The notes below the pieces were generated by a model. It had not been told where the DNA came from. It worked only from the letters and a program-made list of their open reading frames with translations, and made no database searches. Below are positions 25,054 through 33,585 of a stretch of DNA of 40,235 bases, in pieces. The position numbers were made by a program, and so were the translations under genes. Source of the stretch: an uncultured Oscillospiraceae bacterium (lineage in GTDB: Bacteria; Bacillota; Clostridia; Oscillospirales; Ruminococcaceae); NCBI GenBank assembly GCA_904384225.1, contig CAJFJV010000024.1, positions 1 through 40,235 of the forward strand. Reading direction: 5' to 3'. Every line of letters starts with the position of its first letter. Position 1 is the first letter of the stretch.

Positions 25054-26025
25054 TCAATCGGCAGTAAAAGCGTTCGGATAGTACTGCAATCCGGTTACAA
25101 ATAGATTCTTTTCACCAGCAAGCTCTACTTCCGCCACATCGAAACGGCACTGCCCGCACGCATGCGCATCTGCATATTGCAGCGCTGCAAGAACCAGCTT
25201 TTTCTGCTTTGACGGTGTAACAGCTGCCGCCCCGCTTACTTTTGCCCCTTTTTTCCGTGTTTTCACTTCCACAAAAGCAGTTATTCCATCTTTATATGCC
25301 ACAATGTCAATTTCACCATAGGGCAGAGCACGATAATTGCGCGCAGCAATTGTGCATCCTTCGGATCTCAGCCATTCACAAACTGCTTCTTCCCCTATTC
25401 GTCCCCGCTTTTGCGCTGGTGTTTCCTCTCCTTTCAGTATTTTTTTCAAAAAGGTCATCCGGTGCACTGGAGAGGGGCCAAATTCTCTGATCTTTTCTAT
25501 GTGGAGCGCTGAACCGTAGCCCTTGTGCTTTTCAAAAGCATACTGTGGGTATTGTTCAGAAAGTGCTTTCATATAGCGGTCTCGCGATACCTTCGCAAGT
25601 ATAGAAGCTGCCGCGATACAGGCGCTTGACGCGTCGCCTTTGACCACAAGGCGGCTGTGGATGGGCAGCTGTGGGTTACGGTTCCCGTCTACCAAAACAA
25701 GTTTCGGCACAGCTTGCAGCCCTTCCACTGCACGGCGCATAGCAAGAAATGTCGCCTGTAAAATATTCAGCCGGTCAATTTCTTCTACCGACGCCGTCGC
25801 TACGCAATACGCCTCTGCCTTTGCACAGATTTCATCATAGAGCTGCTCCCGCTTTTTTTCTGAAAGCTTTTTTGAATCGTTGAGTCCTTCAATCCGAACA
25901 TCAGGTTTCAAAATAACAGCCGCAGCGTATACGTCGCCAGCAAGCGGCCCGCGGCCCGCTTCATCTACGCCGCAAAGCGGCCGGACGCCAACCATTTCAT
26001 CATACAAAAATAAATCATCCATCAT
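25054..26025 (-). CDS. rnhB: RNase HII fused to a YraN (UPF0102) nuclease-like domain
   Basis: 323 residues. Residues 1-200 are RNase [17 protein letters not shown] with Asp21 and Glu22, [19 protein letters not shown], and the terminal HKGYGS. It removes ribonucleotides and RNA from RNA-DNA hybrids. From about residue 205 a YraN domain follows: [29 protein letters not shown] and FVEVKTRKK, the PD-(D/E)XK-type core with its acidic residues intact. The two are normally separate neighbouring genes; here they form one frame without an internal stop. The ATG overlaps the ylqF stop by four bases (ATGA), indicating coupled translation. Confidence 0.95.
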   Translation of the reverse strand: MMDDLFLYDEMVGVRPLCGVDEAGRGPLAGDVYAAAVILKPDVRIEGLNDSKKLSEKKREQLYDEICAKAEAYCVATASVEEIDRLNILQATFLAMRRAVEGLQAVPKLVLVDGNRNPQLPIHSRLVVKGDASSACIAAASILAKVSRDRYMKALSEQYPQYAFEKHKGYGSALHIEKIREFGPSPVHRMTFLKKILKGEETPAQKRGRIGEEAVCEWLRSEGCTIAARNYRALPYGEIDIVAYKDGITAFVEVKTRKKGAKVSGAAAVTPSKQKKLVLAALQYADAHACGQCRFDVAEVELAGEKNLFVTGLQYYPNAFTAD

Positions 26026-26921
26026 TCTTCCTCCGGCGGCGTTTCAAACGTCAGGCGTCCAAGTTTTCCTCCACGGTACTCATCCATCACCGTAATCGCC
26101 GCACGCTCGGTGTTTACTTCTCCGCCGGATACCAGCATCCCGCGCTTTTTCCCGGCAAGCTCCAGCAGTTCCCAGCCGGAAAGCCCATCAAGTTCAGTCA
26201 TTTTGAACCGCTCTTCAAGCCGCTTTGGGTAATGTTGTGCAAGATAGGACAAAAGTCGTGCCGCCAGCAGTTCAATGTCCACGACGCCATCTTTTACCGC
26301 ACCGGTAAACGCCAGTTTTTCTCCTACCAGCGGATCCTCAAACTTTGGCCATAGCACACCGGGCATATCCAGCAGTTCAACATCCTGATCGAGACTTACC
26401 CACTGCTTTCCACGTGTCACGCCCGGCCGATCCTCCGCCTTGGCGCGTTTCGTCCCTGCTATCCGGTTGATAAAAGAGGATTTCCCCACATTCGGCACTC
26501 CTACCACCATAACACGGATCATGCGCCCTGCCATACCTTTTTCCTTTCTGCGCATTAAAAGCTCCGCCAGCGTCTTCTTTACAAGCGGCAAAAAAGCCTT
26601 TACCCCTGCACCGGTTTTGCAGTCGCATGCCATAGCTACAATGCCCTGTTTTTCATAAAAGCGGAGCCATTGCTTCGTTGCCGCAGGGTCAGCGTTATCA
26701 CATTTATTTAATACCAGCATCCGCGGTTTCCCTTCGATCCACTTGTCAAGTTCCGGATTTCGGCTTGACTGCGGGATTCGTGCGTCTGTAATTTCAAGTA
26801 CAATATCTACAAGTTTCAGATTGGACTGAATAAGCCTTCTGGTTTTCGCCATATGGCCCGGAAACCACTGAATAGATGGGATTTCAATCCCTTGATTTTG
26901 AAGATGCGCAAGCTGTTCCAT
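26022..26921 (-). CDS. ylqF: Ribosome biogenesis GTPase YlqF/RbgA
   Basis: 299 residues with the circularly permuted GTPase order: G4 NKCD at 72-75 first, then G1 GVPNVGKSS at 141-149, G2 Thr169 and G3 DMPG at 185-188. The N-terminus [13 protein letters not shown] is the conserved RbgA start, and the C-terminal helical domain (about 210-299) matches the RNA-binding ANTAR-like region. It acts late in 50S subunit assembly. Ribosome binding site GAAAGGAGCGGG. Its stop overlaps rnhB, an arrangement common in Firmicutes. Confidence 0.96.
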   Translation of the reverse strand: MEQLAHLQNQGIEIPSIQWFPGHMAKTRRLIQSNLKLVDIVLEITDARIPQSSRNPELDKWIEGKPRMLVLNKCDNADPAATKQWLRFYEKQGIVAMACDCKTGAGVKAFLPLVKKTLAELLMRRKEKGMAGRMIRVMVVGVPNVGKSSFINRIAGTKRAKAEDRPGVTRGKQWVSLDQDVELLDMPGVLWPKFEDPLVGEKLAFTGAVKDGVVDIELLAARLLSYLAQHYPKRLEERFKMTELDGLSGWELLELAGKKRGMLVSGGEVNTERAAITVMDEYRGGKLGRLTFETPPEEE

Positions 26922-26976
26922 TTCCCGCTCCTTTCGTACCGACAGCTAAAAGGCAGTTCCCCCTATAATAAATCCG

Positions 26977-27591
26977 CTAATACGTATAATCCGGTTCGAT
27001 AGAGCCAAACCTATCAAGCGGCCAGATGCGGAAAATCGCTTTGCCGAAAACATCTTTAACATCAATTTGACCGATTGTTGCACAGCGCGAATCAAGCGAT
27101 CCGTTGCGATTGTCTCCCATCACAAAGATATGCCCTTCTTCCACCGTAAGCGGCAGCTGCGTATTCCCATCGCGATAATCGATATAGGCCATTTTTTCAC
27201 GGATAAACGGTTCATCCAGCGGCTCTCCATTCACATATACGGTACCGGTATCGTAGTCAATATCAATCGTATCGCCTTCTACTGCAATGACACGTTTAAT
27301 CAAAGGCACATCATTTTCCCGCCGGATCACTACGATATCATTATGCTTAAGCTCCCCGTACAAAGAAGTTGTGATAATTCGTTCCCCGTTTTGCAGCGTG
27401 TTCGTCATCGATTCGCCCTCCACTGTCATAACGCGGGCAACAAACGTATTGATTACAAAAACAATAGCCAGCGCAATCCCAATCGTCCACAACCAGCTAA
27501 TAATTTCAGATTTTAGGTTAAACTTTTTTTCTTTCTTTTTTCCTTTTTCTTCTGATAAAGCCGCCGCTTCTTCAAGCTGTGTATTGCGCAT
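26977..27591 (-). CDS. lepB: Signal peptidase I
   Basis: 204 residues from ATG 27591 (MRNTQLEEAA), directly after AAGGAGGAAC; an upstream extension would translate the rplS terminator and is rejected. A Lys-rich cytoplasmic segment is followed by one membrane helix at about 31-50. Then come the catalytic Ser61 (EGESMTN) and Lys99 (LIKRVIAV), plus the signature GDNRNGSLDSR. It cleaves signal peptides from exported proteins on the outer face of the membrane. It lies between rplS and ylqF, the standard Firmicute order, separated from rplS by a terminator-like hairpin. Confidence 0.96.
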   Translation of the reverse strand: MRNTQLEEAAALSEEKGKKKEKKFNLKSEIISWLWTIGIALAIVFVINTFVARVMTVEGESMTNTLQNGERIITTSLYGELKHNDIVVIRRENDVPLIKRVIAVEGDTIDIDYDTGTVYVNGEPLDEPFIREKMAYIDYRDGNTQLPLTVEEGHIFVMGDNRNGSLDSRCATIGQIDVKDVFGKAIFRIWPLDRFGSIEPDYTY

Positions 27592-27615
27592 ACAAAGTTC
27601 CTCCTTCGCCGAAAC

Positions 27616-27645
27616 AAAAAGGGGACGTGTTACCGCCCCCTTTTT
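27616..27645 (-). terminator. Terminator/attenuator between rplS and lepB
   Basis: On the minus strand AAAAAGGGGGCG ... CGTCCCCTTTTT forms a GC-rich stem ending in a T run, starting 17 bases after the rplS stop. It probably limits readthrough so that ribosomal protein L19 is made in excess over signal peptidase. Confidence 0.7.
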
Positions 27646-27662
27646 CATATACCGTACCTCTT

Positions 27663-28010
27663 TTAATTGTTGATCTTGTTTTTAACTTTAGCAGCCTTGC
27701 CAACTCTGTCACGCAGATAGTACAATTTTGCCCGGCGGACATGACCGCTTCTTACAACATCTACTTTTACAACATTCGGCGAATGAATCGGAAATACACG
27801 TTCAATGCCGCAGCCGTGTGCAATACGGCGGACGGTAAAGGTTTCCTGAATACCGCCGTGTTTCATTGCGATTACAGTGCCCTCAAAAATCTGGATTCTC
27901 TCTTTGTCGCCCTCTTTAATCTTACAGTGGACTTTAACCGTGTCGCCGATTGCAACAGCCGGTTTCTCTTCTTTCATACTTGCGCCGGAAATTATTTTCA
28001 GTGCATCCAT
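27663..28010 (-). CDS. rplS: 50S ribosomal protein L19
   Basis: 115 residues, ATG preceded by GGGAGGATAAC. Typical L19 sequence: [20 protein letters not shown], then [33 protein letters not shown]19 sits at the 30S-50S interface. The N-terminus (residues 1-15) is slightly longer than in Escherichia coli, as in other clostridia. First gene of the run to lepB, ylqF and rnhB. Confidence 0.98.
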   Translation of the reverse strand: MDALKIISGASMKEEKPAVAIGDTVKVHCKIKEGDKERIQIFEGTVIAMKHGGIQETFTVRRIAHGCGIERVFPIHSPNVVKVDVVRSGHVRRAKLYYLRDRVGKAAKVKNKINN

Positions 28011-28240
28011 GGTTGTGTTATCCTCCCGATTTGATTTTCAGGCATTCGTATGCAAATCCTGCACAGAGGACTGCCCGCTTAAATTTTGAAACAACGTTCT
28101 CATTAATCCCCGCCAATAATGCGGAATGCCGTTATACGGCGACGGTCCGGTCGAACAAGCGCACAGACAGCCGTCAAAAGCCCGAAGGATCACACCCGGA
28201 AAGAGGGAGCAGTCACTTTTCATGAGCAGATTAATGCCTG
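28011..28240 (-). ncRNA. Long 5' leader of rplS, possible L19 autoregulatory element
   Basis: About 230 bases separate the rplS promoter from its start, much more than a ribosome binding site needs. The leader contains several GC-rich foldable segments, for example around 28115-28165. L19 leaders are known autoregulatory RNAs in Firmicutes. I cannot confirm the conserved core by eye, so this is a suggestion from position and length. Confidence 0.35.
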
Positions 28241-28244
28241 TATA

Positions 28245-28273
28245 TATTATCACAAAAGGTTTTGTAATGCAAG
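28245..28273 (-). promoter_or_regulatory. Sigma-A-type promoter of the rplS operon
   Basis: On the minus strand TTGCAT (28273-28268), 17-base spacer, TAATAT (28250-28245). The spacer contains the inverted repeat ACAAAAccTTTTGT. Confidence 0.7.
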
Positions 28274-28322
28274 TGTTTTTTTCGCTTTTTTTAGGCCAAA
28301 ACTGAAAAAATCAAAAAAGCGG

Positions 28323-28351
28323 TTGATTATTTACACGACGTGTGTTATCAT
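28323..28351 (+). promoter_or_regulatory. Sigma-A-type promoter of secG
   Basis: TTGATT at 28323-28328, 17-base spacer, TATCAT at 28346-28351. The spacer holds the inverted repeat ACACGaCGTGT (28333-28343). Divergent from the rplS promoter 50 bases away. The remaining bases up to the secG start show only its leader and a CGGAGG site. Confidence 0.55.
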
Positions 28352-28431
28352 GATATGGAAAAAAGCCTGTCTGATACCGCATATGATCACAGCTTTTGCT
28401 TATAACAATAATGATAACGGAGGTTGCCGCT

Positions 28432-28680
28432 TTGGACGCACTGAAAATTACTGCAGGTATTTTGCTGCTGATAGCCTGTATCCTGCTGATTGTCTTGTTT
28501 TTGATGCAGACAAGTAAACAGTCCGGTATAAGTTCGCTTACCGGTACGCCGGATTCTTATTTCAGCAAAAATAAGAGCAAGACGCTTGATGCAAAGATCG
28601 TGAATTTGACCCGTATCTTTGTCGTTGTTTTTTTTGTTCTCACGGTTGCGCTGAATATTTTTGTCGCACATCTGAAGTAA
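28432..28680 (+). CDS. secG: Preprotein translocase subunit SecG
   Basis: 82 residues from TTG 28432, preceded by CGGAGG; longer versions with upstream ATG codons would include that site. Two membrane helices, about residues 8-26 (TAGILLLIACILLIVLFLM) and 60-80, flank a cytoplasmic loop with the SecG pattern QTSKQSGISSLTG. SecG assists SecYE and SecA in protein export. It is followed by a hairpin and then rnr, the usual Firmicute order secG-rnr. Confidence 0.93.
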   Translation: MDALKITAGILLLIACILLIVLFLMQTSKQSGISSLTGTPDSYFSKNKSKTLDAKIVNLTRIFVVVFFVLTVALNIFVAHLK

Positions 28681-28692
28681 GGTCTTTCAAAT

Positions 28693-28720
28693 GCCCTGCA
28701 GCAAACGGCAGGGCTTTTTT
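28693..28720 (+). terminator. Terminator between secG and rnr
   Basis: GCCCTGC / GCAGGGC stem with an eight-base loop followed by six T. It follows the secG stop by 13 bases and could partially attenuate entry into rnr. Confidence 0.8.
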
Positions 28721-28795
28721 ATGTCCAAATATTGCGTCTAATACGGGCTTTCCGTACCATTAACCGATATCAAAATAAAATGGAGTTGAGATAAT

Positions 28796-30904
28796 TTGAA
28801 CGAAAAACTGGCTGAACGGATTTTATCCGTTCTCTATCACGCAGGACGCAACGGCATGCGGTTTGCTGATCTGATGCAGCGCTGCCGCGTTACGCGCACG
28901 GCACAAGGTGAATTCCGCACTTGTTTGAAAACACTGGAACAGCAAAACGACATTACGGACACCCGTTTTATGCTTTATCACAACAAAGCCGCAGGGATAT
29001 GTGAAGCAACCGTCACCCGCTTAAGCCGTACTTTTGGCTTTGTCCGCCGTAAAGAAGATGACATCGAGGTTTTCGTTCCCGGAAAATTTTTCATGGGGGC
29101 AATGGTAGGCGACCGTGTAATGGTAGCTCCCATCCCACCGCGCGGAGTTTCTCCGGAAGGGCAGATCGTCAAAATTTTGGAGTACGGACGCGCTGAATTC
29201 ACAGGCGTCATGACGGTGGAGAATGGCGCTGCATATGTTCAGCCCGACAGTATGATCAAATTCCCAATCCGCCTTACAGCCCAAGATATGGCGGCTGCAA
29301 AGCCCGGCGATAAAATCCGCTGTACCATTGCGCGGCGCGGTAAAACCCACGCGGAGCATGTTGCGCGTATTCTGCAAAGCTACGGGGACAGTCAGACCGC
29401 CGTACACTGTGCAGAGGCCATTCTTGATTTAAACGGCATTCAGCGTACCTTTCCTGTTATGGTAGAAGATGAGGCCAATCAACTTGCTGCACGCGGCCTC
29501 TCCCCGACAGATTATGAAGACAGATCCGATCTTCGCGCACTCCCGATTTTTACGATAGATTCCGCTGAATCAAAAGATCTTGATGACGCCATCTCTATTT
29601 CCCGTCTTGAAAACGGATATCTTCTTGGCGTGCATATCGCAGATGTCTCACACTATGTACGTGAGGGGACTCCGCTTGATACAGAGGCCTTTCGCCGCGG
29701 TACCAGCATTTATTTTGCCGACCGCGTGATACCCATGCTGCCGCAAGCGCTTTCCAATGGAATTTGCTCGTTAAATCCGCAGGAAGACCGCCTTGCCTTT
29801 TCTTGTTTTATGGACATTTCAAAGGACGGAAAGCTTTCTGGTTACCGGTTTGAAAAATCCGTCATCCGTTCCCGTGTGAAAGGTGTTTACAAGGAAGTCA
29901 ATTCGATTTTAGACGGAAGCGCCGACAATACCATAAAAGAAAAATATGACGGGCTTATCGATTCTATCTTTTTATTGAAAGAGCTCGCCGATATTCTAAC
30001 GGAATGTAAGCGCAAACGCGGCGCACCAGAAATTGAAACCAGTGAAAGCTATATTGTTTTAGACGAGAACAGCGTGGCTGTCGACATCAAGCCCCGTTCC
30101 CGCGGTGCGTCTGAAGTAATGATAGAAGAATTTATGCTGATGGCCAACGAAGCTGCTGCAACGTTTGCAAAAGAAAAGCGCATCCCATTCGTATATCGTG
30201 TACACGAACCGCCGGCGGAAGATAAGCTGGACAGCCTGCACGATGCATTGCGCGCACTTGGCCAGCCCGCTTCCGAGATCAAACCCGGCCTTGCACCAAA
30301 AGTCCTTGCCGAAACACTGGAACGCGCTAAAGGGGAGCCGTGTTTTCCTCTCATTAACGTCTTGGTTCTGCGCTCTATGTCCAAGGCCAAGTATCTCGAA
30401 ACGCCCTTAGGGCATTACGGCTTAGTCCTCCAGAATTACGCTCAGTTCACCTCGCCGATTCGCCGATATCCGGATCTCTCGATTCACCGAATCCTATCCG
30501 ACTTTCTGCGCGGCGTTCCGGCTCAGCAGATTACAGAACATTATCATGGCTTTGTAAAAAAATCGGCACAGCAGTCTACCTCAACTGAAATTGGAGCCAT
30601 GGCGCTGGAGCGGCAATGCGACGATTGCTATAAGGCAGAGTATATGAAGGCGCATGTTGGAGAAGAATGCAGCGGCTATATTTCCTCGCTGGCTCCTCAT
30701 GGCATTTACGTCGAACTCCCCAATACCGTCGAAGGGCTAATCCGGAACGAGAGTCTCCCGGAGGGTGAGTATGACCGAAATGAAATGATCCTGTTAAAAA
30801 ATCTAACAACCGGAGAAGTTTACCGCATTGGTGACCCAATTCGTGTCAAATGCACTTCAGCCGACGTCAGCAGTGGAAAAATCGATTTTGTCATGGTAAA
30901 GTAA
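28796..30904 (+). CDS. rnr: Ribonuclease R
   Basis: 702 residues from TTG 28796 with GGAG 10 bases upstream. Domain order: N-terminal helix-turn-helix-like region (1-60), OB cold-shock domains (about 65-200) with TFGFVRRKEDDIEVFVPG, the RNB catalytic domain (about 245-570), and the C-terminal S1 domain (about 620-702, CSGYISSLAPHGIYVELPN). The RNB domain contains IDSAESKDLDDAIS with the metal-binding aspartates and QYAQFTSPIRRYPDLS. It is a processive 3'-5' exoribonuclease that degrades structured RNA and takes part in trans-translation. smpB, often next, is not present. Confidence 0.97.
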   Translation: MNEKLAERILSVLYHAGRNGMRFADLMQRCRVTRTAQGEFRTCLKTLEQQNDITDTRFMLYHNKAAGICEATVTRLSRTFGFVRRKEDDIEVFVPGKFFMGAMVGDRVMVAPIPPRGVSPEGQIVKILEYGRAEFTGVMTVENGAAYVQPDSMIKFPIRLTAQDMAAAKPGDKIRCTIARRGKTHAEHVARILQSYGDSQTAVHCAEAILDLNGIQRTFPVMVEDEANQLAARGLSPTDYEDRSDLRALPIFTIDSAESKDLDDAISISRLENGYLLGVHIADVSHYVREGTPLDTEAFRRGTSIYFADRVIPMLPQALSNGICSLNPQEDRLAFSCFMDISKDGKLSGYRFEKSVIRSRVKGVYKEVNSILDGSADNTIKEKYDGLIDSIFLLKELADILTECKRKRGAPEIETSESYIVLDENSVAVDIKPRSRGASEVMIEEFMLMANEAAATFAKEKRIPFVYRVHEPPAEDKLDSLHDALRALGQPASEIKPGLAPKVLAETLERAKGEPCFPLINVLVLRSMSKAKYLETPLGHYGLVLQNYAQFTSPIRRYPDLSIHRILSDFLRGVPAQQITEHYHGFVKKSAQQSTSTEIGAMALERQCDDCYKAEYMKAHVGEECSGYISSLAPHGIYVELPNTVEGLIRNESLPEGEYDRNEMILLKNLTTGEVYRIGDPIRVKCTSADVSSGKIDFVMVK

Positions 30905-30947
30905 CGCGGTATTTATCCCAACAGGGATTCCTTCCCCCCTCATACAA

Positions 30948-31010
30948 CAGCCAACCGGTGAGATACAAAACATTTTGTATCTCACCGGTTGGCTGATTTG
31001 CTTTTTCTTT
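30948..31010. terminator. Very stable terminator between rnr and the SIS operon
   Basis: A perfect 23-bp inverted repeat (arms 30948-30970 and 30973-30995, starting CAGCCAACCGGTGAGATAC) with only two bases between arms, followed by ATTTGCTTTTTCTTT. It serves rnr, and its hairpin also lies just past the stop of the convergent SIS gene. Confidence 0.88.
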
Positions 31011-31016
31011 AGATTA

Positions 31017-31751
31017 TCAATATCCTGTTTCCGCATAACGCTCTTTCATGCGGCGATTATATTCCGGTCCGTCTGCAAAATTTTCACTTTTTAATATCGA
31101 CGGCGTAATTCCATGTTCTTTCATCAAACTCTCCACCGCCTGTGCACAGACACTCCAAAGAGCCACGGCGGCCGAAATGCCCGAAGCGGCTGCAAATCGC
31201 ACATCCACACCTTCTATTTCAAGCATTGCTTCTGCCGCAGGCGCACAATTGTCAATGACAAAATCTGCACACTCAAACAGGCGCTTACCGCTTTTGTGCA
31301 GGCTTTCTACCGACTTAGAATATTCCACGGAAGTCAGCGCCACCACGGTGAGCCCGAATTTCTTCGCTTCAATCGCCAAATCGATAACATTCTGGCTTTT
31401 ACCAGAAACAGATCCAATGATAATCATATCGCCCGGCAGAGCGCTGGACTTTTTCAACGCATATGCGGCAAGGCCGGTCATATCCTGATCTACAGCGCTG
31501 CGGTCACGCGGGCGTACGCTGTCATCAACTGCTAAATCATATTTGAAAGCTTTTAAAAACAGCACACCACCGCCACGGTAGATTAACTCGCTATTTACGA
31601 TGTGGCCCGTATCGAACACATGCACAGCACCGCCTTTCGCAACGCAGTCCGCCATCGCCTTTCCTACTGCAACACAGACGTCATGCTGTGTCGTCGTCAC
31701 TGTCTTTACCTGCTGCAAGATCCTCTCCTGATACCGATCAATCAAATTCAT
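31017..31751 (-). CDS. SIS-domain sugar isomerase-type protein, copy 2
   Basis: 244 residues, ATG preceded by AGGAGGAAAC. The SIS (sugar isomerase) fold is shown by VHVFDTGHIVNSELIYRGGG (N-terminal substrate loop) and IIIGSVSGKSQNVIDLAIEAK (phosphosugar-binding Ser motif SVSGKS). SGKRLFECADFVIDN is also shared with the UPF0309-type family. Such proteins isomerise, or regulate through, phosphosugars. It is clearly paralogous to the other SIS gene in the operon (shared SVSG, EAK, YSK/YSQ, SGKRLFE, DFV.DN). Last gene, 12 bases after the kinase. Exact substrate is unknown. Confidence 0.88.
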   Translation of the reverse strand: MNLIDRYQERILQQVKTVTTTQHDVCVAVGKAMADCVAKGGAVHVFDTGHIVNSELIYRGGGVLFLKAFKYDLAVDDSVRPRDRSAVDQDMTGLAAYALKKSSALPGDMIIIGSVSGKSQNVIDLAIEAKKFGLTVVALTSVEYSKSVESLHKSGKRLFECADFVIDNCAPAAEAMLEIEGVDVRFAAASGISAAVALWSVCAQAVESLMKEHGITPSILKSENFADGPEYNRRMKERYAETGY

Positions 31752-31763
31752 TTTTGTTTCCTC

Positions 31764-32729
31764 CTAACTTTTTTCAATAAGAAAATCTTTATATTTTTTC
31801 TGATAAACCGCCCAATCCCCTGTGTTAATCCGTTGGCCGTGCATTATCATACAGAGAAAAATGCCGCCGATGACCGGCTCAAACATCGGCCGATATACTG
31901 AAATGTCCGGATAAAATCGTTTCAAGCATCCTTCAAATCCATCCCGCATATCCCGGCAATACCGGAACACGCTCCCCGTTAGGCACACGGGGATGTCGCG
32001 CGGCAGATTGCGCGTACGGATCATTTCCATACACTCCTCCGCCAATCGGACCCCAGCTTCTTGCAATATGGAAATTGCCCGGCGATCCCCTTGCCCAGCC
32101 GCTTTTTCAACCGCTTTACAATATGAGCCAATCTGAAAAGCCGGCGCCTTTTGCCGGTAATAGATAATATCGTATAAATGTGCCCTGCTCTCGATTCCGT
32201 ACTCTTCAGACAAAATGGAATACAGCGCTCCCGGCTGTTCCAATTTTTCAAAAACACGCATCATAAACCGGAGTGCCTGTTGGCCGATCCAGACCCCGCT
32301 CCCGTCGTCCGAAAGCAAATATCCCCATCCACCGATCACATCTTTCTCCATTCCATCGCGCACATAAAACACATCGCTTCCAGTACCGGAAAGGACACAA
32401 ATCCCTGTATCTATCCCGCACACCAATGCGCCAATGCTTCCTTCTCCGGAAGAGAGAAAATGCTTGCATCGGATATGACGCCGGATCGCCCTTTCGTACC
32501 GCTCGCTGTCTTGTGAGGCAAACAAGATTTCTATTTCCTCAACCTGATTTCCAGCTTGCTCCAGCATTTGGCACAGGCAATCTTCCATATGCCGTTCCGC
32601 TTCCGCCGCAGAGTGTACTGTACCGTTGACGCCGCCCGATCTTCCGGAAGCAAGAATCGTATATGTCTCGTCAAAGAGCACACCCTGCAGTTTGCTGCCG
32701 CCGCCATCAAACGCAATATAATACTTCAT
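31764..32729 (-). CDS. BadF/BadG-family sugar kinase (N-acetylglucosamine kinase-like)
   Basis: 321 residues from ATG 32729 with GAGGAAG 6 bases upstream. ASKHA-fold motifs: phosphate-1 loop AFDGGGSKLQGVLFD, phosphate-2 CVLSGTGSDVFYV, the WGYLLSDDGSGVWIGQQAL stretch typical of eukaryotic-like NagK and bacterial BadF/BcrA-type kinases, and adenosine loop CLTGSVF. Family members phosphorylate GlcNAc, MurNAc or related amino sugars. It lies between two SIS genes, with 8 bases to the upstream one, suggesting phosphorylation of a sugar that the SIS proteins then bind or isomerise. Substrate is inference. Confidence 0.87.
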   Translation of the reverse strand: MKYYIAFDGGGSKLQGVLFDETYTILASGRSGGVNGTVHSAAEAERHMEDCLCQMLEQAGNQVEEIEILFASQDSERYERAIRRHIRCKHFLSSGEGSIGALVCGIDTGICVLSGTGSDVFYVRDGMEKDVIGGWGYLLSDDGSGVWIGQQALRFMMRVFEKLEQPGALYSILSEEYGIESRAHLYDIIYYRQKAPAFQIGSYCKAVEKAAGQGDRRAISILQEAGVRLAEECMEMIRTRNLPRDIPVCLTGSVFRYCRDMRDGFEGCLKRFYPDISVYRPMFEPVIGGIFLCMIMHGQRINTGDWAVYQKKYKDFLIEKS

Positions 32730-32737
32730 GATCTTCC

Positions 32738-33475
32738 TCAATTATAAAAAATCTGGTCATGATATTCTTCAAAAATCCGTTTGTTGTGTTCGTCCCCGCC
32801 GTCTAAATTTGCGCTTAAAAAGACCGGCGGAACCTCCCCGTTCTCCAGAATGCGGCCCACCGTTTCAATCACTACTGCATTGATCAATGCAGCGCCGCAT
32901 GCCGTCGAAGTCGGTCCAATTTTTTCAGGAAGCCCCTTAAGTGTTACTGCTGCGTCTCCAACATCCCCTTTATTATCCAGTACAAAATCACAAACTTCAA
33001 ACAGCCGCTTACCTGATGGATGGCGCGACGTCACGGCTTGAGAATATGCCACATTGGTAATTGCCGCAGTCCGGACACCGCGCGTCTTTGCCTCTATCGC
33101 CATTTCAATTGGTACATTATTTCGCCCGGAGACAGAGTGAATCAGCAAAAAGTCACCGTCCTTCAGCCGGTTTTCCTCCACCAAAATTTTCCCAAGCCCA
33201 TTCAAACGCTCCAGCTTGCTCGTCATCGTAATGGGCCGGGTATTTAACATAAAGCCTGGGAAAAAGATCGGGTTGAGTATCGCCAATCCCCCCGTCCGGT
33301 AAAAGACTTCTTCTGCTAAAATCCCCGCATGGGAACATCCAAAGATATAAACGCTATGCCCTGCTTTCAGCGTGCTGCAAATGGCTTGCGCAACAGCGGA
33401 AATTACTTCCTTTTGTTCCTCCCATGCGCGCTGAATGGTTTTCTGTACAATATCGATATATCCATCTGCATACAT
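32738..33475 (-). CDS. SIS-domain sugar isomerase-type protein, copy 1
   Basis: 245 residues from ATG 33475 (MYADGYIDI), preceded by AGAGGGGA; a much longer upstream frame contains the promoter region and is rejected. SIS motifs: VYIFGCSHAGILAEEVFYRTGG and LLIHSVSGRNNVPIEMAIEAK, then SGKRLFEVCDFVLDNKGDVG and a conserved end LSANLDGGDEHNKR. It belongs to the UPF0309/sugar isomerase family. First gene of the three-gene operon, directly behind a promoter that overlaps that of the divergent AraC gene. Probably acts on a phosphosugar; which one is not visible. Confidence 0.88.
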   Translation of the reverse strand: MYADGYIDIVQKTIQRAWEEQKEVISAVAQAICSTLKAGHSVYIFGCSHAGILAEEVFYRTGGLAILNPIFFPGFMLNTRPITMTSKLERLNGLGKILVEENRLKDGDFLLIHSVSGRNNVPIEMAIEAKTRGVRTAAITNVAYSQAVTSRHPSGKRLFEVCDFVLDNKGDVGDAAVTLKGLPEKIGPTSTACGAALINAVVIETVGRILENGEVPPVFLSANLDGGDEHNKRIFEEYHDQIFYN

Positions 33476-33508
33476 CAAAAATCCCCTCTTTTCTTGTTGT
33501 TTAAAAAT

Positions 33509-33537
33509 AGAATATACGCTTGCACAACATTTTGCAA
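33509..33537 (-). promoter_or_regulatory. Promoter of the SIS-kinase-SIS operon
   Basis: On the minus strand TTGCAA (33537-33532), 17-base spacer, TATTCT (33514-33509). It overlaps the divergent araC promoter almost completely. Confidence 0.5.
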
Positions 33538-33548
33538 TGATATATGAT
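33520..33548 (+). promoter_or_regulatory. Promoter of the AraC-family gene
   Basis: TTGCAC at 33520-33525, 17-base spacer, TATGAT at 33543-33548. The -35 boxes of this and the opposite promoter form the inverted repeat TTGC-N10-GCAA, a natural site for a shared regulator. Confidence 0.55.
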
Positions 33549-33585
33549 GTTAATATATTGATTTTTTCTGCTAAGAGGTGTGCAC

